This document shows positions 9,614 through 19,168 of a stretch of DNA of 64,000 bases, in pieces. Position 1 is the stretch's first letter, and every line of letters starts with the position of its first letter. Both the position numbers and the translations under genes were made by a program. The notes under the pieces are model-generated. The model was not told the origin of the DNA. It ran no database searches and worked only from the letters and a program-made list of their open reading frames with translations. Origin of the DNA: Nocardia sp. SYP-A9097 (GTDB taxonomy: Bacteria > Actinomycetota > Actinomycetes > Mycobacteriales > Mycobacteriaceae); the NCBI RefSeq assembly GCF_009649815.1, contig NZ_WJIC01000003.1, positions 372,001 through 436,000 of the forward strand, written 5' to 3'.

Positions 9614-9970
9614 ATGGCCACCCCGCTGCCCGGCCTGCGGCGCCGCTGGTCCGGCGCGGTCACACTGGGCGAATTCCTCGGCTTCGGGGCCCCGGCCTGC
9701 GCGGGCGCCTTCGTGGCACACGCGGGCGCGGTGGCGACCATTGTTCTCGTGCCGGCGGCAGGCACGGTCGAAGGCAGTGTCCTGGTCCTGTTCCAAGCGC
9801 GTGTGCTGCGAACAGGACTGTCCCGGTTGCGGATTCGCGACTGGATGGCCGCGACCGGGGCGGGCACGATCGTCGCGTGGTCGGTCGGAATGCTGCCGAT
9901 GCTGCTGGGGGATCGGTTCACCGGCTGGCCGGTGTGGGTGCGGATATCCGAGACCGGCACTTCGCACTGA
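9614..9970 (+). CDS. Hydrophobic protein, possibly a truncated membrane protein
   Basis: 118 residues with three or so hydrophobic stretches (LGEFLGFGAPACAGAFVAHAG, VATIVLVPAAGTVEGSVLVL, AGTIVAWSVGMLPMLLG). The WMAATGAGTIVAWSVGMLP pattern resembles small actinobacterial membrane proteins of unknown function. No good ribosome site; GTG at 9602 is an alternative. It abuts the resolvase remnant, which reads through it in another frame, so this may be the rest of a gene interrupted by the recombinase. Confidence 0.4.
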   Translation: MATPLPGLRRRWSGAVTLGEFLGFGAPACAGAFVAHAGAVATIVLVPAAGTVEGSVLVLFQARVLRTGLSRLRIRDWMAATGAGTIVAWSVGMLPMLLGDRFTGWPVWVRISETGTSH

Positions 9971-9976
9971 CCCCCG

Positions 9977-9999
9977 GACCGCTCCACAGGTGAGCGGTC
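9977..9999. terminator. 8-bp stem hairpin between convergent genes
   Basis: GACCGCTC at 9977-9984 pairs with GAGCGGTC at 9992-9999 around a 7-nt loop, in the 33-bp gap between the stop at 9970 and the stop of the P-type ATPase at 10004. No T tract. Confidence 0.45.
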
Positions 10000-10003
10000 G
10001 TCG

Positions 10004-12361
10004 CTATGCCGTTGTCGCCCAATCCGTTTCGGTTGGAGTGTCGTCCGCGAGGGTGAAGTAGTTCTCCTCCTCCTGCAGGAAGTGCAGTCGGAGCAGGGTG
10101 TGCAGGCCGTACAGGCAGGCCAGCAGGTCGTCGATCTGATCCGGGGCGAGGTGGCCCGCCTCATGTGAGAGTTCGAGGTGGGTGCCGATTCGGGTGGTGA
10201 GGCGCTCGATCTCGGCGTGGGTGCGGCTCATGGTGGCGGTGGCCTCGGTGCTGCCGAGCGGGCGGGCCAGTGCGGGGTACAGCTGGGATTCTTCGGCCTG
10301 CTCGTGTGGGAGCAGGTCGTGGGTGAGGAATCGGTAGGCGGCGTCGATCGCGGATTGTGCTGTGGCGTCCGGGGATTCGGCGAGTCGGTCGGCGGCGGTG
10401 CGCAGCAGGGTGAGGGTGTCCCGCAGGGTGTCGTGTTCGGTCGCGAAGCGGCGCAGCAGTGATTCGGTCGTGTCCGGCAGATCGATGCGTGCGCCGGGGT
10501 CGGCGCGGAGCGCGCGTAGGGCGTTCAGTATCACCGCCACATCGATGCCTTCCTGCAGCAGTGCGCCGACGGCCGGGGGCAACCAGCCCAGCGCCGCGGC
10601 GATCATGGCCAGCAGGGACAGGGCCATACCGGTGACCGCGCTCTGCACCGCGATGCGCCGGGACCAGCGCGCGGTCTCCATGGCGTCGGCCAACCGGTCC
10701 AGTCGATCGGTGGTGAGGACGATATCGGCGGCCTCGGATGAAGCGGTGGATCCCCTTGCGCCCATGGCTACTCCGACGTTCGCCGCGGCGAGGGCGGGTG
10801 CGTCGTTGATCCCGTCGCCGACCATCAGCGTGACCGCGGTTTCACATTCCCTGCGCACCGCGGCGACCTTGTCCGAGGGACTCTGCCCGGCGTAGATCTC
10901 GTCGAGGCCGAGTATGGTGCCGACTTCGCGGGCGGGTTCGATACGGTCACCGGTCAGCATGACCAACCGGCTCAGTCCGGCCTCCCGTAGTCGTCGCATG
11001 GTGCGAGGAGCATGGCGGCGCAAGGGATCTCGTAACAACACGGCCGCGGCGAGCCGGTCGTCGACCCGCACCCAGACGATGCTGGCGGAGTCCAGCGCCG
11101 CGCGATTGACCGCGCTGCGAGCCCACGGCGGCAGTTCGCCGTCGTCGTCGAGTTTGCCCACCCGTACGACACGGCCCGCGAGGACACCGCTCGCCCCACG
11201 CCCGGCCACCTCCGAGACATCGGCCGGGACATCGAGTTTCAGGTTGCGAGCGAGCGCTTCGCTCACAATCGCTTCGGCCAGCACGTGCGCGGACAGCTGG
11301 TCCACCGACGCGGCCAATTGGAGCAGCCGGTCCAGATCATCGCCGGGGGCGGTGAGGACCTCCACGACCGCTGGACGTCCGACGGTCAGGGTTCCGGTCT
11401 TGTCCATCACCAGAGTCGTTGCGCGGCCGAGGTTTTCCAGTGCCGCGCCGCTGCGGATCACCACACCGATCCGGGAAGCGCGGGACAGACCGGAGACGAT
11501 GGCGACGGGTGCGGCCAGTAGCAGCGGGCACGGGGTCGCCACCACCAGCACGGCGACCGCGCGCTCGAGCGACTGTGTGAGCCCGTAGGCGGCACCGGCG
11601 ATCAGCAATGTCAATGGCAGGAACCAGGTGGCGTACCGATCGGCCAGGCGCACGGTGGGTGCGTTCTCGGCCCCGGCTTCCTGTGCGAGACGGACGATTC
11701 CGGCGTAGGTGCTGTCGGCCGCGGTGGCGGTCGCCCGAATCGCGAAGCTGTCGCCGACATTGACCACCCCGCTGCGCACCGGATCGCCGACCGCCCGCTC
11801 GACCTGCAGCGGTTCACCGGTGAGCGCCGATTCATCCAGTGCCGCAACGGTATCGAGAACACGCCCGTCGACCGGAACGATTTCTCCGGTGGCGACCACC
11901 AGCACGTCCCCGGGGACGACCTGGTGGAGCGGTACGACATCGATCCGCTCACCGATGCGCCGGCGTGCCGATCGCGGCGCACGTTCGAGGAGGCCGCGCA
12001 GGTCGCGAGTGGCGCGCCGTTCGGCGGCGGCATCGAGCGCGTGCCCGCCGGTGAGCATGACCGCGATCAACGCGCCCGCGAGGTACTCGTGGACCAGTAC
12101 CGTGCCGACGAGCGCGAGTACGGCGATGAGGTCGACTCCGGTCCGTCCCCTCCGCAAGGTCGAGATCATCCACCAGCACGCGGGCAGCGCACCGATCACC
12201 GTGGCGGCGAGCCAGGACGCGTCGGCGAATCGGCCCTGCCCCAGTGCCCACGCCAGTACACCGACCGCGAGCAGGGTGACGGTCAGCCCGATGAGGGCCG
12301 TTCCACTCCACCGGTCGAGCCACGTCCGATATTGCCGCCCGGCTGAATTCGCCCCGCTCAT
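10004..12361 (-). CDS. P1B-5-type metal ATPase with C-terminal hemerythrin domain
   Basis: 785-residue membrane pump. About 600 residues are a P1B-ATPase: actuator loop LTGEPLQ, phosphorylation motif DKTGTLTVG (Asp320), MVGDGINDAPALAAANVG, and the transport motif TPCP at 276-279. TPC in TM6, rather than CPC or SPC, together with a C-terminal hemerythrin (HHE) domain, defines the P1B-5 group; characterised members (e.g. Nia of Sinorhizobium meliloti) move Ni/Fe. The hemerythrin part (about 625-780) shows EHDTLRD, HDLLPHEQAEESQLYP, HAEIERL and LHTLLRLHFLQEEENYF, supplying His/Glu ligands for a di-iron site. No N-terminal metal-binding domain. ATG follows AAAGGGC. A DosR-like box lies 171 bp upstream. 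Di-iron O2 or redox sensing coupled to transport is inference. Confidence 0.9.
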   Translation of the reverse strand: MSGANSAGRQYRTWLDRWSGTALIGLTVTLLAVGVLAWALGQGRFADASWLAATVIGALPACWWMISTLRRGRTGVDLIAVLALVGTVLVHEYLAGALIAVMLTGGHALDAAAERRATRDLRGLLERAPRSARRRIGERIDVVPLHQVVPGDVLVVATGEIVPVDGRVLDTVAALDESALTGEPLQVERAVGDPVRSGVVNVGDSFAIRATATAADSTYAGIVRLAQEAGAENAPTVRLADRYATWFLPLTLLIAGAAYGLTQSLERAVAVLVVATPCPLLLAAPVAIVSGLSRASRIGVVIRSGAALENLGRATTLVMDKTGTLTVGRPAVVEVLTAPGDDLDRLLQLAASVDQLSAHVLAEAIVSEALARNLKLDVPADVSEVAGRGASGVLAGRVVRVGKLDDDGELPPWARSAVNRAALDSASIVWVRVDDRLAAAVLLRDPLRRHAPRTMRRLREAGLSRLVMLTGDRIEPAREVGTILGLDEIYAGQSPSDKVAAVRRECETAVTLMVGDGINDAPALAAANVGVAMGARGSTASSEAADIVLTTDRLDRLADAMETARWSRRIAVQSAVTGMALSLLAMIAAALGWLPPAVGALLQEGIDVAVILNALRALRADPGARIDLPDTTESLLRRFATEHDTLRDTLTLLRTAADRLAESPDATAQSAIDAAYRFLTHDLLPHEQAEESQLYPALARPLGSTEATATMSRTHAEIERLTTRIGTHLELSHEAGHLAPDQIDDLLACLYGLHTLLRLHFLQEEENYFTLADDTPTETDWATTA

Positions 12362-12531
12362 ACCGCTGCCCTTTCGTCATCGATCCGCGCTTGTGCGGGT
12401 TCGAATCCAGTCCAGCCGATCGCGGGCCGGTGACAACAGGGCCCACCAGCCCGCGAGCTGATGTCCTTCGACCCCCGCACAGCGCCGGCGATCGGTAGTA
12501 GGGCGGGTCGGTGTCCGACGGCGACGGGATC

Positions 12532-12545
12532 GGGACCTTGGACCC
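12532..12545. promoter_or_regulatory. DosR-like box between P1B-5 ATPase and PNPOx genes
   Basis: GGGACCTTGGACCC is a full match to GGGACYNNNGNCCC. It lies about midway between the divergent starts, roughly 170 bp from each (12361 and 12713), so it could serve either or both. Confidence 0.65.
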
Positions 12546-12712
12546 TGTCATTGTGGACTCTCCGGGTGTTGACATGGAGAAATAGGGGATCAGGTCGGGG
12601 ATGGGTAGAAGGGTTGTCGGGTTATGCGTATGTCTGATCGGCGGTGTGCTCCAGTCGGCGGGTGGTTGGCCCGGCCGGCCGCCCGCACCTGGCGGCAGGC
12701 AGGGGTGCGGGC

Positions 12713-13159
12713 ATGAATGGGATTCCTACGGACAGCTTCATTCCGCGGCGCAGTGTGCAGCTGCGGCGTGCGGAAGCCCTGCGCCTGCTGGCGAGCGTCT
12801 CGTTCGGGCGGGTCATTTTCACCAGGGATGCCCTGCCCGCCGTGCGCCCGGTGAACCATCTGGTGGACGACGGCGAGATCGTGATTGTGCGCACGCGGCT
12901 CACCTCCCGGCTGACCTCGGTGGTGCGTGCGGAGCCCGATGTGGTGGTGGCCTACGAGGCCGACGATATCGACCCGATCGCCCAGTTGGGCTGGTCGGTG
13001 GTGGTTACCGGAATCGCCCGTCCGGTAACCGATCCCGAGCTCATCGCGCGCTACGAGCGGCTACTGCGGCCCTGGGTGGATGGCGCTATGGACAGCATCG
13101 TGGCCATCGAGCCCACGCTCGTCAGTGGCATGCGGCTGGTCGAGAAGAAGTGCGGGTAG
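12713..13159 (+). CDS. PNPOx-fold flavin/nitroimidazole-type protein (DosR-regulon class)
   Basis: 148 residues. Split beta-barrel pyridoxamine-phosphate-oxidase-like protein: [37 protein letters not shown] and [13 protein letters not shown] are typical strands. Relatives in mycobacterial dormancy regulons bind flavin/F420 or heme; the substrate is unknown. The ATG at 12713 has an AGGGG site about 8 bp upstream. Its 3' end overlaps the convergent MgtA-type gene by roughly 100 bp. Confidence 0.82.
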   Translation: MNGIPTDSFIPRRSVQLRRAEALRLLASVSFGRVIFTRDALPAVRPVNHLVDDGEIVIVRTRLTSRLTSVVRAEPDVVVAYEADDIDPIAQLGWSVVVTGIARPVTDPELIARYERLLRPWVDGAMDSIVAIEPTLVSGMRLVEKKCG

Positions 13160-15777
13160 TACCGAGCCGATGCTGAATCGTGCCGCGCGCCGGTGCATTC
13201 GGTATCCGGTCCGGCGCGTGCGCTCGGTGGGGACCTGCGGTGGATTGCGGAAGAACCAGTGCTTGGCGGTTTCGGCCAACGCGAGATAGACCACGATCAT
13301 CAACGCCATGGCCAGGAAGAACCCCGCGGGCAGTGGCGTGAATCCGAGGCTGCGCGCGAGCGGAGTGAACGGTATCGCCGCCGCGATCGCCACGATCGAC
13401 AGTGTCGAAATGAGCAGCGCCGCACTGGGTTTGCTGCGGAAGAACGGCGTGCGGCGGGTCCGGATCACGAACAGCACCAGCGTCTGGGTGGCGAGGATTC
13501 CACGAACCATCCGGTGTGGAAAAGGGTTTCACCGGCGTGGAAGACGCGCAGCATGATGGCGAAGGTGAGGAAGTCGAACAGCGAGCTGATCGGGCCGAAC
13601 ACCAGCATGAACCGCTTGATCAGATGGATATCCCAGCGGGCGGGCCGGGCGAGCTGTTCGTCATCGACGGTATCGGTGGGAATTGCCAATTGGCTTGCGT
13701 CGTACAGCAGATTGTTGAGCAGGATCTGCGACGGCAGCATCGGCAGGAACGGCAGGAAGACCGACGCACCCGCCGCGCTGAACATATTGCCGAAATTGCT
13801 CGACGTGCCCATCAGCACGTATTTCATGGTGTTCGCGAAGACTCGCCGACCCTGGGTGACGCCATCGGCGAGCACCTGTAGATCCTTCTCCAGCAGTACG
13901 ACATCCGCCGCGTCCTTGGCCACATCGGTCGCCGAGTCCACGGAGATGCCGACATCGGCGGCGTGCAATGCCAGCGCGTCGTTGACCCCGTCACCGAGAT
14001 AGGCGACATCGACGCCGAGCGCGCGTTGCGCCCGCACGATCCTGGCCTTCTGTTCCGGATCGATCCGAGCGAATATCGTTGTCGTATGCAGCTTCTCGGT
14101 GAGCTCGGCATCGGTGAGCCGGTCCACTTCGACGCCGGTCAACGAGTCTCCGGGCGGTAATCCGAGTTGAGCGCAGACGCGGGCGGCGACCTTCGGATTG
14201 TCGCCGGTGATCACCTTCACTCGCACTCCGAGCGCGGTCAGTCGCGTAATCGCGTGGTGCGCTGTCGATTTGGGTGGATCAGCGAAGATCAGGCAGCCCT
14301 GCAGCGACAGGTCCCGCTCGTCGTCGAGAGTCACGGCGTGCTGTCCGGGCAGGTTCCGTGTCGCCACCGCGACGACCCGGTGACCGGCGGCGAACTCCGC
14401 GTCCAAGGTGTCCTGGGCGGTGGCCGGAACACCGATACAGCGGGCCAAAACTGTTTCGGGTGCGCCCTTGGTGATCAGCATCGGCTGTCCGTCGCCGGTC
14501 TGTACGAGCACCGATACCAGTCGCCGGTTGTGATCGAAGGGCAGCACGGCCAGCCGCGTATAGCGGGCGGTCCGTTCGACCGGTGCCTCCGACGCGGCCC
14601 ACAGCGCGGTGTCGAGGGCATCGCCGTCGGTGAGGCCATTGCCCTGCACGGTAGCGTCGGTGCAGGTCAGCCCGAGCGTCGTGGTCTCATCGGAGGTCGC
14701 ACCGGTCGGTCCGATCGCGCGCATGAACTCGATGCGCCCTTCGGTCAGCGTGCCCGTCTTATCGGTGAACAGGACTTCGATATCGCCGAGATCCTCGATG
14801 CACACCAGGCGCTTCACCAGCACCTTGTGCTGTGCCAGCGCACGTGACCCGGCCGCGAGGCTGGTGGAGACCACCGCCGGCAGCAACTGCGGTGAGATCC
14901 CGACCGCGATGGCCAGGGAGAACATCAGCGCATCGAGAATGGGCCGATGCAGTACGAGATTGACCGCGAAGATGCCGACGGTCAATACCGCCGCCACCTG
15001 GACCAGCAGCATCGAGAACCGCCGCAGCCCGACCTGGAATTCGGTTTCGGGCTGCCGTTGCCCCAAACCCAGTGCGATACGGCCGAATTCGGTGGCACCG
15101 CCGGTGGCGACCACCACGCCGGTGCCGCGCCCGGCCGCGACGACGGTCCCCATCAGGGCACAGCAGGTCAGTTCCGCGATCGGAGTTCCGGCGCTGATCG
15201 GCTCGATGGACTTCCGCACCGGAATCGCCTCGCCCGTCAATACCGACTCGTCGCACTGCAATCCGGTCACCGACAGCAGTCGCACATCCGCGGGCACCAA
15301 CTCGCCGGGGCGCATTTCGACAATGTCTCCGGGCACCAACTCGACGACATCGACGGGTTCGGCCAGTCCGCCGCGTAATACCTCGACACGATGCCGGATC
15401 CGGTCGTGCAGCGCCTCGGCGGCGCGTTCGGCGCGATACTCGTTGACCACACCCAACCCGACCGATACGGCCACGATGACACCGATGACGATGGCATCGG
15501 TCCGCTCGCCGAGGAAGAACGACACCGCCGCGGTCCCGGCGAGCAGCAGCAACAGCGGAGAACGCAACTGCCGCAATATAACCGGGCCGATGGTGGCGCG
15601 ATGGGATCGCACCGCATTGGCCCCGATGATCCGGAGCCGCCGCGCGCTTTCGGCACGGGGCAGTCCGGTTTCGTCGGCGGCGAGTGCACGCAGAACATCG
15701 GTGCCCGACTCGGCCGCCGACTCGGTCACAGCGATCGGTCGCACTTCGGGAGCGCGTTGCGCCATCAGCTCAGGCAT
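13061..15777 (-). pseudogene. MgtA/MgtB-type P-type ATPase, frameshifted near its C-terminus
   Basis: Class IIIB P-type ATPase family (Mg2+ import). From ATG 15777 (MPELMAQRAPEV) about 755 residues read cleanly: TGEAIPVRKS, DKTGTLTEGR, TGDNPKVAARV, GDGVNDALALHAADVG. At GWFVES the frame hits SSPPRRWCCS and a stop (13465), while a frame shifted by one continues LATQTLVLFVIRTRRTPFF and the last helices. Restoring one C at about 13494-13496 rejoins them as GWFVESLATQTL, the normal family sequence. Either a real late frameshift losing about the last four helices or a sequencing error. Overlaps the upstream kinase stop by 8 bp, so co-transcribed with it. The long tail after KHWFFRNPP overlaps the PNPOx gene. 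Confidence 0.82.
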
Positions 15778-17218
15778 GGCGGAGATCGCTTCCGGTGCTG
15801 TGCCGCCAATGCCGCAACGCGGTCTGGACCGTGTCGTCGAGGGGTGCGCCGGTGTCGACCACAGCGGCCCCGGGCCACGGATCCGCCACGGCCGCCATCG
15901 CTTTGGCGATGTCGGGGGTGGCGTCGGAGGTGGTATGCGTCCGGTGCTCCATTCGTGTGGTGGCGAGCTCGCGAGGGCAGACACAGTGCAGCTGCAGGAG
16001 ATAGGCGTGGGTTCGCTTGGCGATCTCCGCGGCCCCGGCGCGGTCATCGGCATCGAGCCAACTGGCGTCGAGGATTACCGAGACGCCGCGCTCGAGTCGA
16101 ATCCCGGCTTGTTCGAGGAGCTCGGCGTAGACGACCGCTCTGGCGGCCGGTTGATACGCGCCGGCGCCGTAGTCGCCACTGGTGCCGGTAATGACACCGC
16201 AAGCGCGCAATGCGGCGCGCAGGCCGTCCGTGGAGATCACCTCCGCTCCGGTGCGGTCCGCCAATTCCCTTGCGACGGTGCTTTTTCCGGTTCCGGGCAG
16301 GCCGCCGATCAGTACCATTCGCACCGCGCCTTCTTCGAGATGTCCGAGCGCCAGCTCGATATGCCGGTGCGCTCGATCAGCGGCGCCGGTATCGCCTTGG
16401 GTGGCCCGAATCCGATCGGTCTTGGCGCGCACCATCGCTCGATAGGCGAGATAGTGGTGCGATAAGGAGTCGGGCGGGGCGTCGCCCGCCGCGTCCAGGT
16501 AGGCGGTCAGCAGGGTGCGGGCCAGGTCCGGGTGGCCGAGGAATTCGATATCCATTGCGAGAAAAGCGATATCGTCCAACCCGTCGACATATCGCAGCTC
16601 GTCGTCGAAGTCGAGACAGTCCAGAATGCGGAAGCCATCGGGCAACGCGAAAATGTCCTCGGTCAGCAGATCACCGTGACCGTCCAGGATCCGGCCCGCG
16701 GCAATACGATCCGCGAACAACGCTTCCCGCCCGTCGATGAAGCGCAGGGCGAGCTCCTCGACGCGGGTGATCGGGTCGGCGTCCTGTCCCTGCGGCCGCT
16801 GCAGCAGCGCGCTCCAGCGCCGCCGCAGCGCATTCGGGGTCCCGGCCGAATCGATGGCGTCGCCGCGCTCGGCGGTGCGGTGAAAATCGGCGACAATCAT
16901 TGCCAGCGTGGATAATTCGGCCGCCGTCACCGACCCTTCGGTGATCATGGTCGACAGCCGCCGCGAATCGGGCATGCGGCGCATTACCAGAATCGGTTCA
17001 CCGGGCCCGCCCTCGGGGTCGGTCAGCTCGGCGACCCCGAGATACACATCGGCGGCCAGCCGCCGGTTGAGAACGAGCTCGCGCTCGAGGGCGTACTTGC
17101 GCGCCGCCCGGGTGCTGAAGTCGAGGAAGTCGGTGGCGATGGGTTTCTTCGCCTTGTACGCGCGGTCCCCGCAAAGGAAGACGACACCGGAATGGGTTTC
17201 TCGCACAGCCGAGTACAT
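15770..17218 (-). CDS. Rv2004c-like two-domain kinase (APH-like + P-loop)
   Basis: 482 residues. N-terminal half resembles aminoglycoside-phosphotransferase-like kinases: catalytic loop HGDLLTEDIF and LDCLDFDDELRYVDGLDDIAF as the metal-binding part. C-terminal half (about 300-470) is an AAA_33/gluconate-kinase-like P-loop domain with VLIGGLPGTGKSTVAREL and DASWLDADDR. The same domain order is found in M. tuberculosis Rv2004c, a DosR-regulon gene next to OtsB1, of unknown substrate. ATG follows GGCGGAGG. A DosR-like box is 58 bp upstream. Stop overlaps the start of the Mg-type ATPase gene. No claim on substrate. Confidence 0.85.
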   Translation of the reverse strand: MYSAVRETHSGVVFLCGDRAYKAKKPIATDFLDFSTRAARKYALERELVLNRRLAADVYLGVAELTDPEGGPGEPILVMRRMPDSRRLSTMITEGSVTAAELSTLAMIVADFHRTAERGDAIDSAGTPNALRRRWSALLQRPQGQDADPITRVEELALRFIDGREALFADRIAAGRILDGHGDLLTEDIFALPDGFRILDCLDFDDELRYVDGLDDIAFLAMDIEFLGHPDLARTLLTAYLDAAGDAPPDSLSHHYLAYRAMVRAKTDRIRATQGDTGAADRAHRHIELALGHLEEGAVRMVLIGGLPGTGKSTVARELADRTGAEVISTDGLRAALRACGVITGTSGDYGAGAYQPAARAVVYAELLEQAGIRLERGVSVILDASWLDADDRAGAAEIAKRTHAYLLQLHCVCPRELATTRMEHRTHTTSDATPDIAKAMAAVADPWPGAAVVDTGAPLDDTVQTALRHWRHSTGSDLRHA

Positions 17219-17268
17219 GAGTTCAGCCTCCGCCGTGCGCGATCACCGGGGTAGGGACGCTGTGCACG

Positions 17269-17296
17269 AAGGGTGAGGACCAAAGCCCTCACCCTT
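17269..17296. promoter_or_regulatory. Hairpin containing a DosR-like box (17276-17289)
   Basis: AGGACCAAAGCCCT fits the DosR box with A for the first G. It is embedded in an inverted repeat: AAGGGTGAGG (17269-17278) and CCTCACCCTT (17287-17296) with an 8-nt loop. It sits between the dosR stop and the Rv2004c-like start, so the same bases may end dosR transcription and activate the kinase gene. Confidence 0.55.
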
Positions 17297-17303
17297 CGCC
17301 AGG

Positions 17304-17945
17304 CTAATGTTCTTGTCCGGTACGAAGTTTCGAGGCGTACACGGCGGCCTGGGTACGACGCTCCATACCGAGTTTGGCGAGCAGCCGGGAGACATAGTTC
17401 TTGACCGTCTTCTCCGCCAGGAACATTCGCTCGGCGATCTGCCGGTTGGTGAGACCGTCGCCGAGCAGGTCCAGCAGCTTGCGCTCCTGTTCGGTCAGCG
17501 TCGCCAGCGGACCGTCGGGGCGGGTGCTGTTGCGCAGTCGTTCCATCAGCGCGGCGGCGGCGCGGTTGTCCAGCAGGGAACGTCCGGAACCGACCTCCTT
17601 GATGGCCTTGGCCAGTTCCATGCCCTTGATGTCCTTGACCACATAGCCGCTGGCGCCGGCCAGGATGGCATCCATCATGGCCTGCTCATCGGTGAACGAG
17701 GTGAGGATCAGGCAGCGCAGATTGTCCAGACGCGAAAGCAATTCGCGGCACAGTTCGATCCCATTGCCATCGGGCAGCCGCACATCCAGGACCGCGACAT
17801 CCGGCTGTAGCGCGGGAATGCGGGCGAGTGCCTGGGCGACGTCGGAAGCTTCGCCGATGACATTCAGCTCGGGATCACTTTCGAGCAGGTCGACGAGTCC
17901 GCGACGGACGATCTCGTGATCGTCCACGAGGAACACCTTGATCAT
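17304..17945 (-). CDS. dosR: DosR/DevR hypoxia response regulator
   Basis: 213-residue NarL/FixJ-type regulator. Receiver: VDDHE (Asp8, Asp9), phospho-acceptor Asp54 in [11 protein letters not shown], Thr in LILTS, Lys in YVVKDIKG. LuxR-type [23 protein letters not shown] and [20 protein letters not shown] with the KTVKNYVS recognition helix. The match to mycobacterial DosR is close across the whole length ([14 protein letters not shown] near the end). DosR binds 18-20 bp palindromic boxes and induces the dormancy regulon under hypoxia, NO and CO. A box lies 65 bp upstream of its ATG, suggesting autoactivation. The upstream neighbour is an Acg-like gene; no kinase gene is adjacent. Confidence 0.95.
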   Translation of the reverse strand: MIKVFLVDDHEIVRRGLVDLLESDPELNVIGEASDVAQALARIPALQPDVAVLDVRLPDGNGIELCRELLSRLDNLRCLILTSFTDEQAMMDAILAGASGYVVKDIKGMELAKAIKEVGSGRSLLDNRAAAALMERLRNSTRPDGPLATLTEQERKLLDLLGDGLTNRQIAERMFLAEKTVKNYVSRLLAKLGMERRTQAAVYASKLRTGQEH

Positions 17946-18009
17946 GGCCAGGTCCGATCTCGAAAGGGTAGGTAAGGATGAACGTAGTCCTTCCGGTCCC
18001 CGCCGGGGA

Positions 18010-18023
18010 TGGCCGAAAGTCCC
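18010..18023 (-). promoter_or_regulatory. DosR-like box before dosR
   Basis: Read on the - strand: GGGACTTTCGGCCA, matching GGGACYNNNGNCC and nearly the core of boxes upstream of mycobacterial hspX. It directly abuts the stop of the Acg-like gene (18024) and is 65 bp from the dosR ATG. Confidence 0.7.
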
Positions 18024-19016
18024 TTATCCGGTGTGGGAGGGAATGATAGTGCTGAGGATCTGCGCGAGCGGGAGCCGGGGCGTGGGTCGCGGGGGCCGTT
18101 CGTCGGCGGGCACGGTCCCGATCCGGACCAGTACCTGCGGAGGTTCGGTGCTCCCGGTGACGGTGCGAATGACCGCCCGGCTGTGTGGCAGCTCGGTCAG
18201 ATGGGTGAGCGGGCAGGTCGCGAATCCCAGGACGGTGCATTCGAGCAGGAGTGTGGAGAGTGCGACCCCGCAGCGCACCCATTCCGTGGGTGAATCACCC
18301 GTGGACAGCGCCACGACCAGCGCAGCGTCGACGGGCGTCGCGGCGCGCCGATCCGCGTCGGTGACCGTGGGAAACGTCCGGTTCACCTCGACCCTGGCCT
18401 GCTCGGCCGCGGACAGGCGCGAGGTCGGCGGAATGCCGGCACTTCCGAAGGAATGACCTGTCCACCAAAGCAATTCGGCCTGATAGTCGGCGTCGTAGCG
18501 GCGCAGGGCAGCACTGAGCCGTGAGGCGTGCGCCAATTCGGGCCGGGCCGCGTCCGGCAGCACCGTCAACACTGCGTCAGCCTCGTCGATGGCGATGCGC
18601 AACACTATTTCCAGATCCTGCCGGTTCGCCGGCGGCCCGAACGGCAGCCGATCGGTGCGGCGACGCTCGATGGCGGCGGCGCGCTCGCGATCGGCGTCGG
18701 TGACGATGCGGGCCTCGGCGAAGGTGACGGTCGCGAGGTGCTCATGCCGGGTCGGATTCGGGAAGTAGGCCACCCGGGTATGCCAGCCGAACGATGACAG
18801 CGCCGCGCGCAGATGCCCCAGCGCGGCACCACAACTGATGAGCATCTGGCGGCCCGACTCATCGGTGGACGGCAACATGCGACCGCGCACGGAGTACAGC
18901 CGCAATGCCGTGCCGTCGAAGACCCACTGCCACGGCTGACTGTTGTGCAGCGACGGCGCACGCCCGGAGAGTCGGACGGCTCGTTCGATGATTTCACCGG
19001 AGGGTACAGGACTCAT
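18024..19016 (-). CDS. Acg-like nitroreductase-fold protein (copy 1)
   Basis: 330 residues. SGRAPSLHNSQPWQWVFDG is the N-terminal signature of the Acg/Rv3127/Rv3131 group, a divergent nitroreductase fold made of two pseudo-repeats in one chain; M. tuberculosis Acg binds FMN but lacks clear nitroreductase activity, possibly storing flavin. Other blocks: RRTDRLPFGPP, WWTGHSFGSAGIPPTSRL and the C-terminal PQVLVRIGTVP. The ATG at 19016 is 37 bp from a DosR-like box on the same strand. Divergent from the HAD-TPP-GH65 gene and followed by dosR. A second copy lies at 28493. Confidence 0.87.
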   Translation of the reverse strand: MSPVPSGEIIERAVRLSGRAPSLHNSQPWQWVFDGTALRLYSVRGRMLPSTDESGRQMLISCGAALGHLRAALSSFGWHTRVAYFPNPTRHEHLATVTFAEARIVTDADRERAAAIERRRTDRLPFGPPANRQDLEIVLRIAIDEADAVLTVLPDAARPELAHASRLSAALRRYDADYQAELLWWTGHSFGSAGIPPTSRLSAAEQARVEVNRTFPTVTDADRRAATPVDAALVVALSTGDSPTEWVRCGVALSTLLLECTVLGFATCPLTHLTELPHSRAVIRTVTGSTEPPQVLVRIGTVPADERPPRPTPRLPLAQILSTIIPSHTG

Positions 19017-19052
19017 ACGTTCACGCTATGCACCGCGCGGTCCGGGCACAGG

Positions 19053-19066
19053 AGCCCTTGGTCCTC
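19053..19066 (-). promoter_or_regulatory. DosR-like box before Acg-like gene
   Basis: On the - strand AGGACCAAGGGCTC, a weaker match (first G and one 3' C differ), inside GAGGACCAAGGGCTC. It is 37 bp from the ATG at 19016. Confidence 0.5.
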
Positions 19067-19119
19067 AGTTCACCGGCGCTGTACTCCGTCTCGACGGGCA
19101 TCGGAACCCGCCTGCCGCA

Positions 19120-19133
19120 GGGACCTGTGACCC
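19120..19133 (+). promoter_or_regulatory. DosR-like box before HAD-TPP-GH65 gene
   Basis: GGGACCTGTGACCC is a full match to GGGACYNNNGNCCC. It ends 36 bp before the GTG at 19169. Its position is a reason to reject the longer open frame that begins at 19028. Confidence 0.7.
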
Positions 19134-19168
19134 TAGGACGCGGCGCGCGGGCCGCGCACGCTGAAGGC

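Noticed and set aside
14609..16465. 618-codon open frame on the + strand
   Set aside because: Antisense to the Mg-type ATPase and kinase; Ser/Arg-rich composition typical of a shadow frame.
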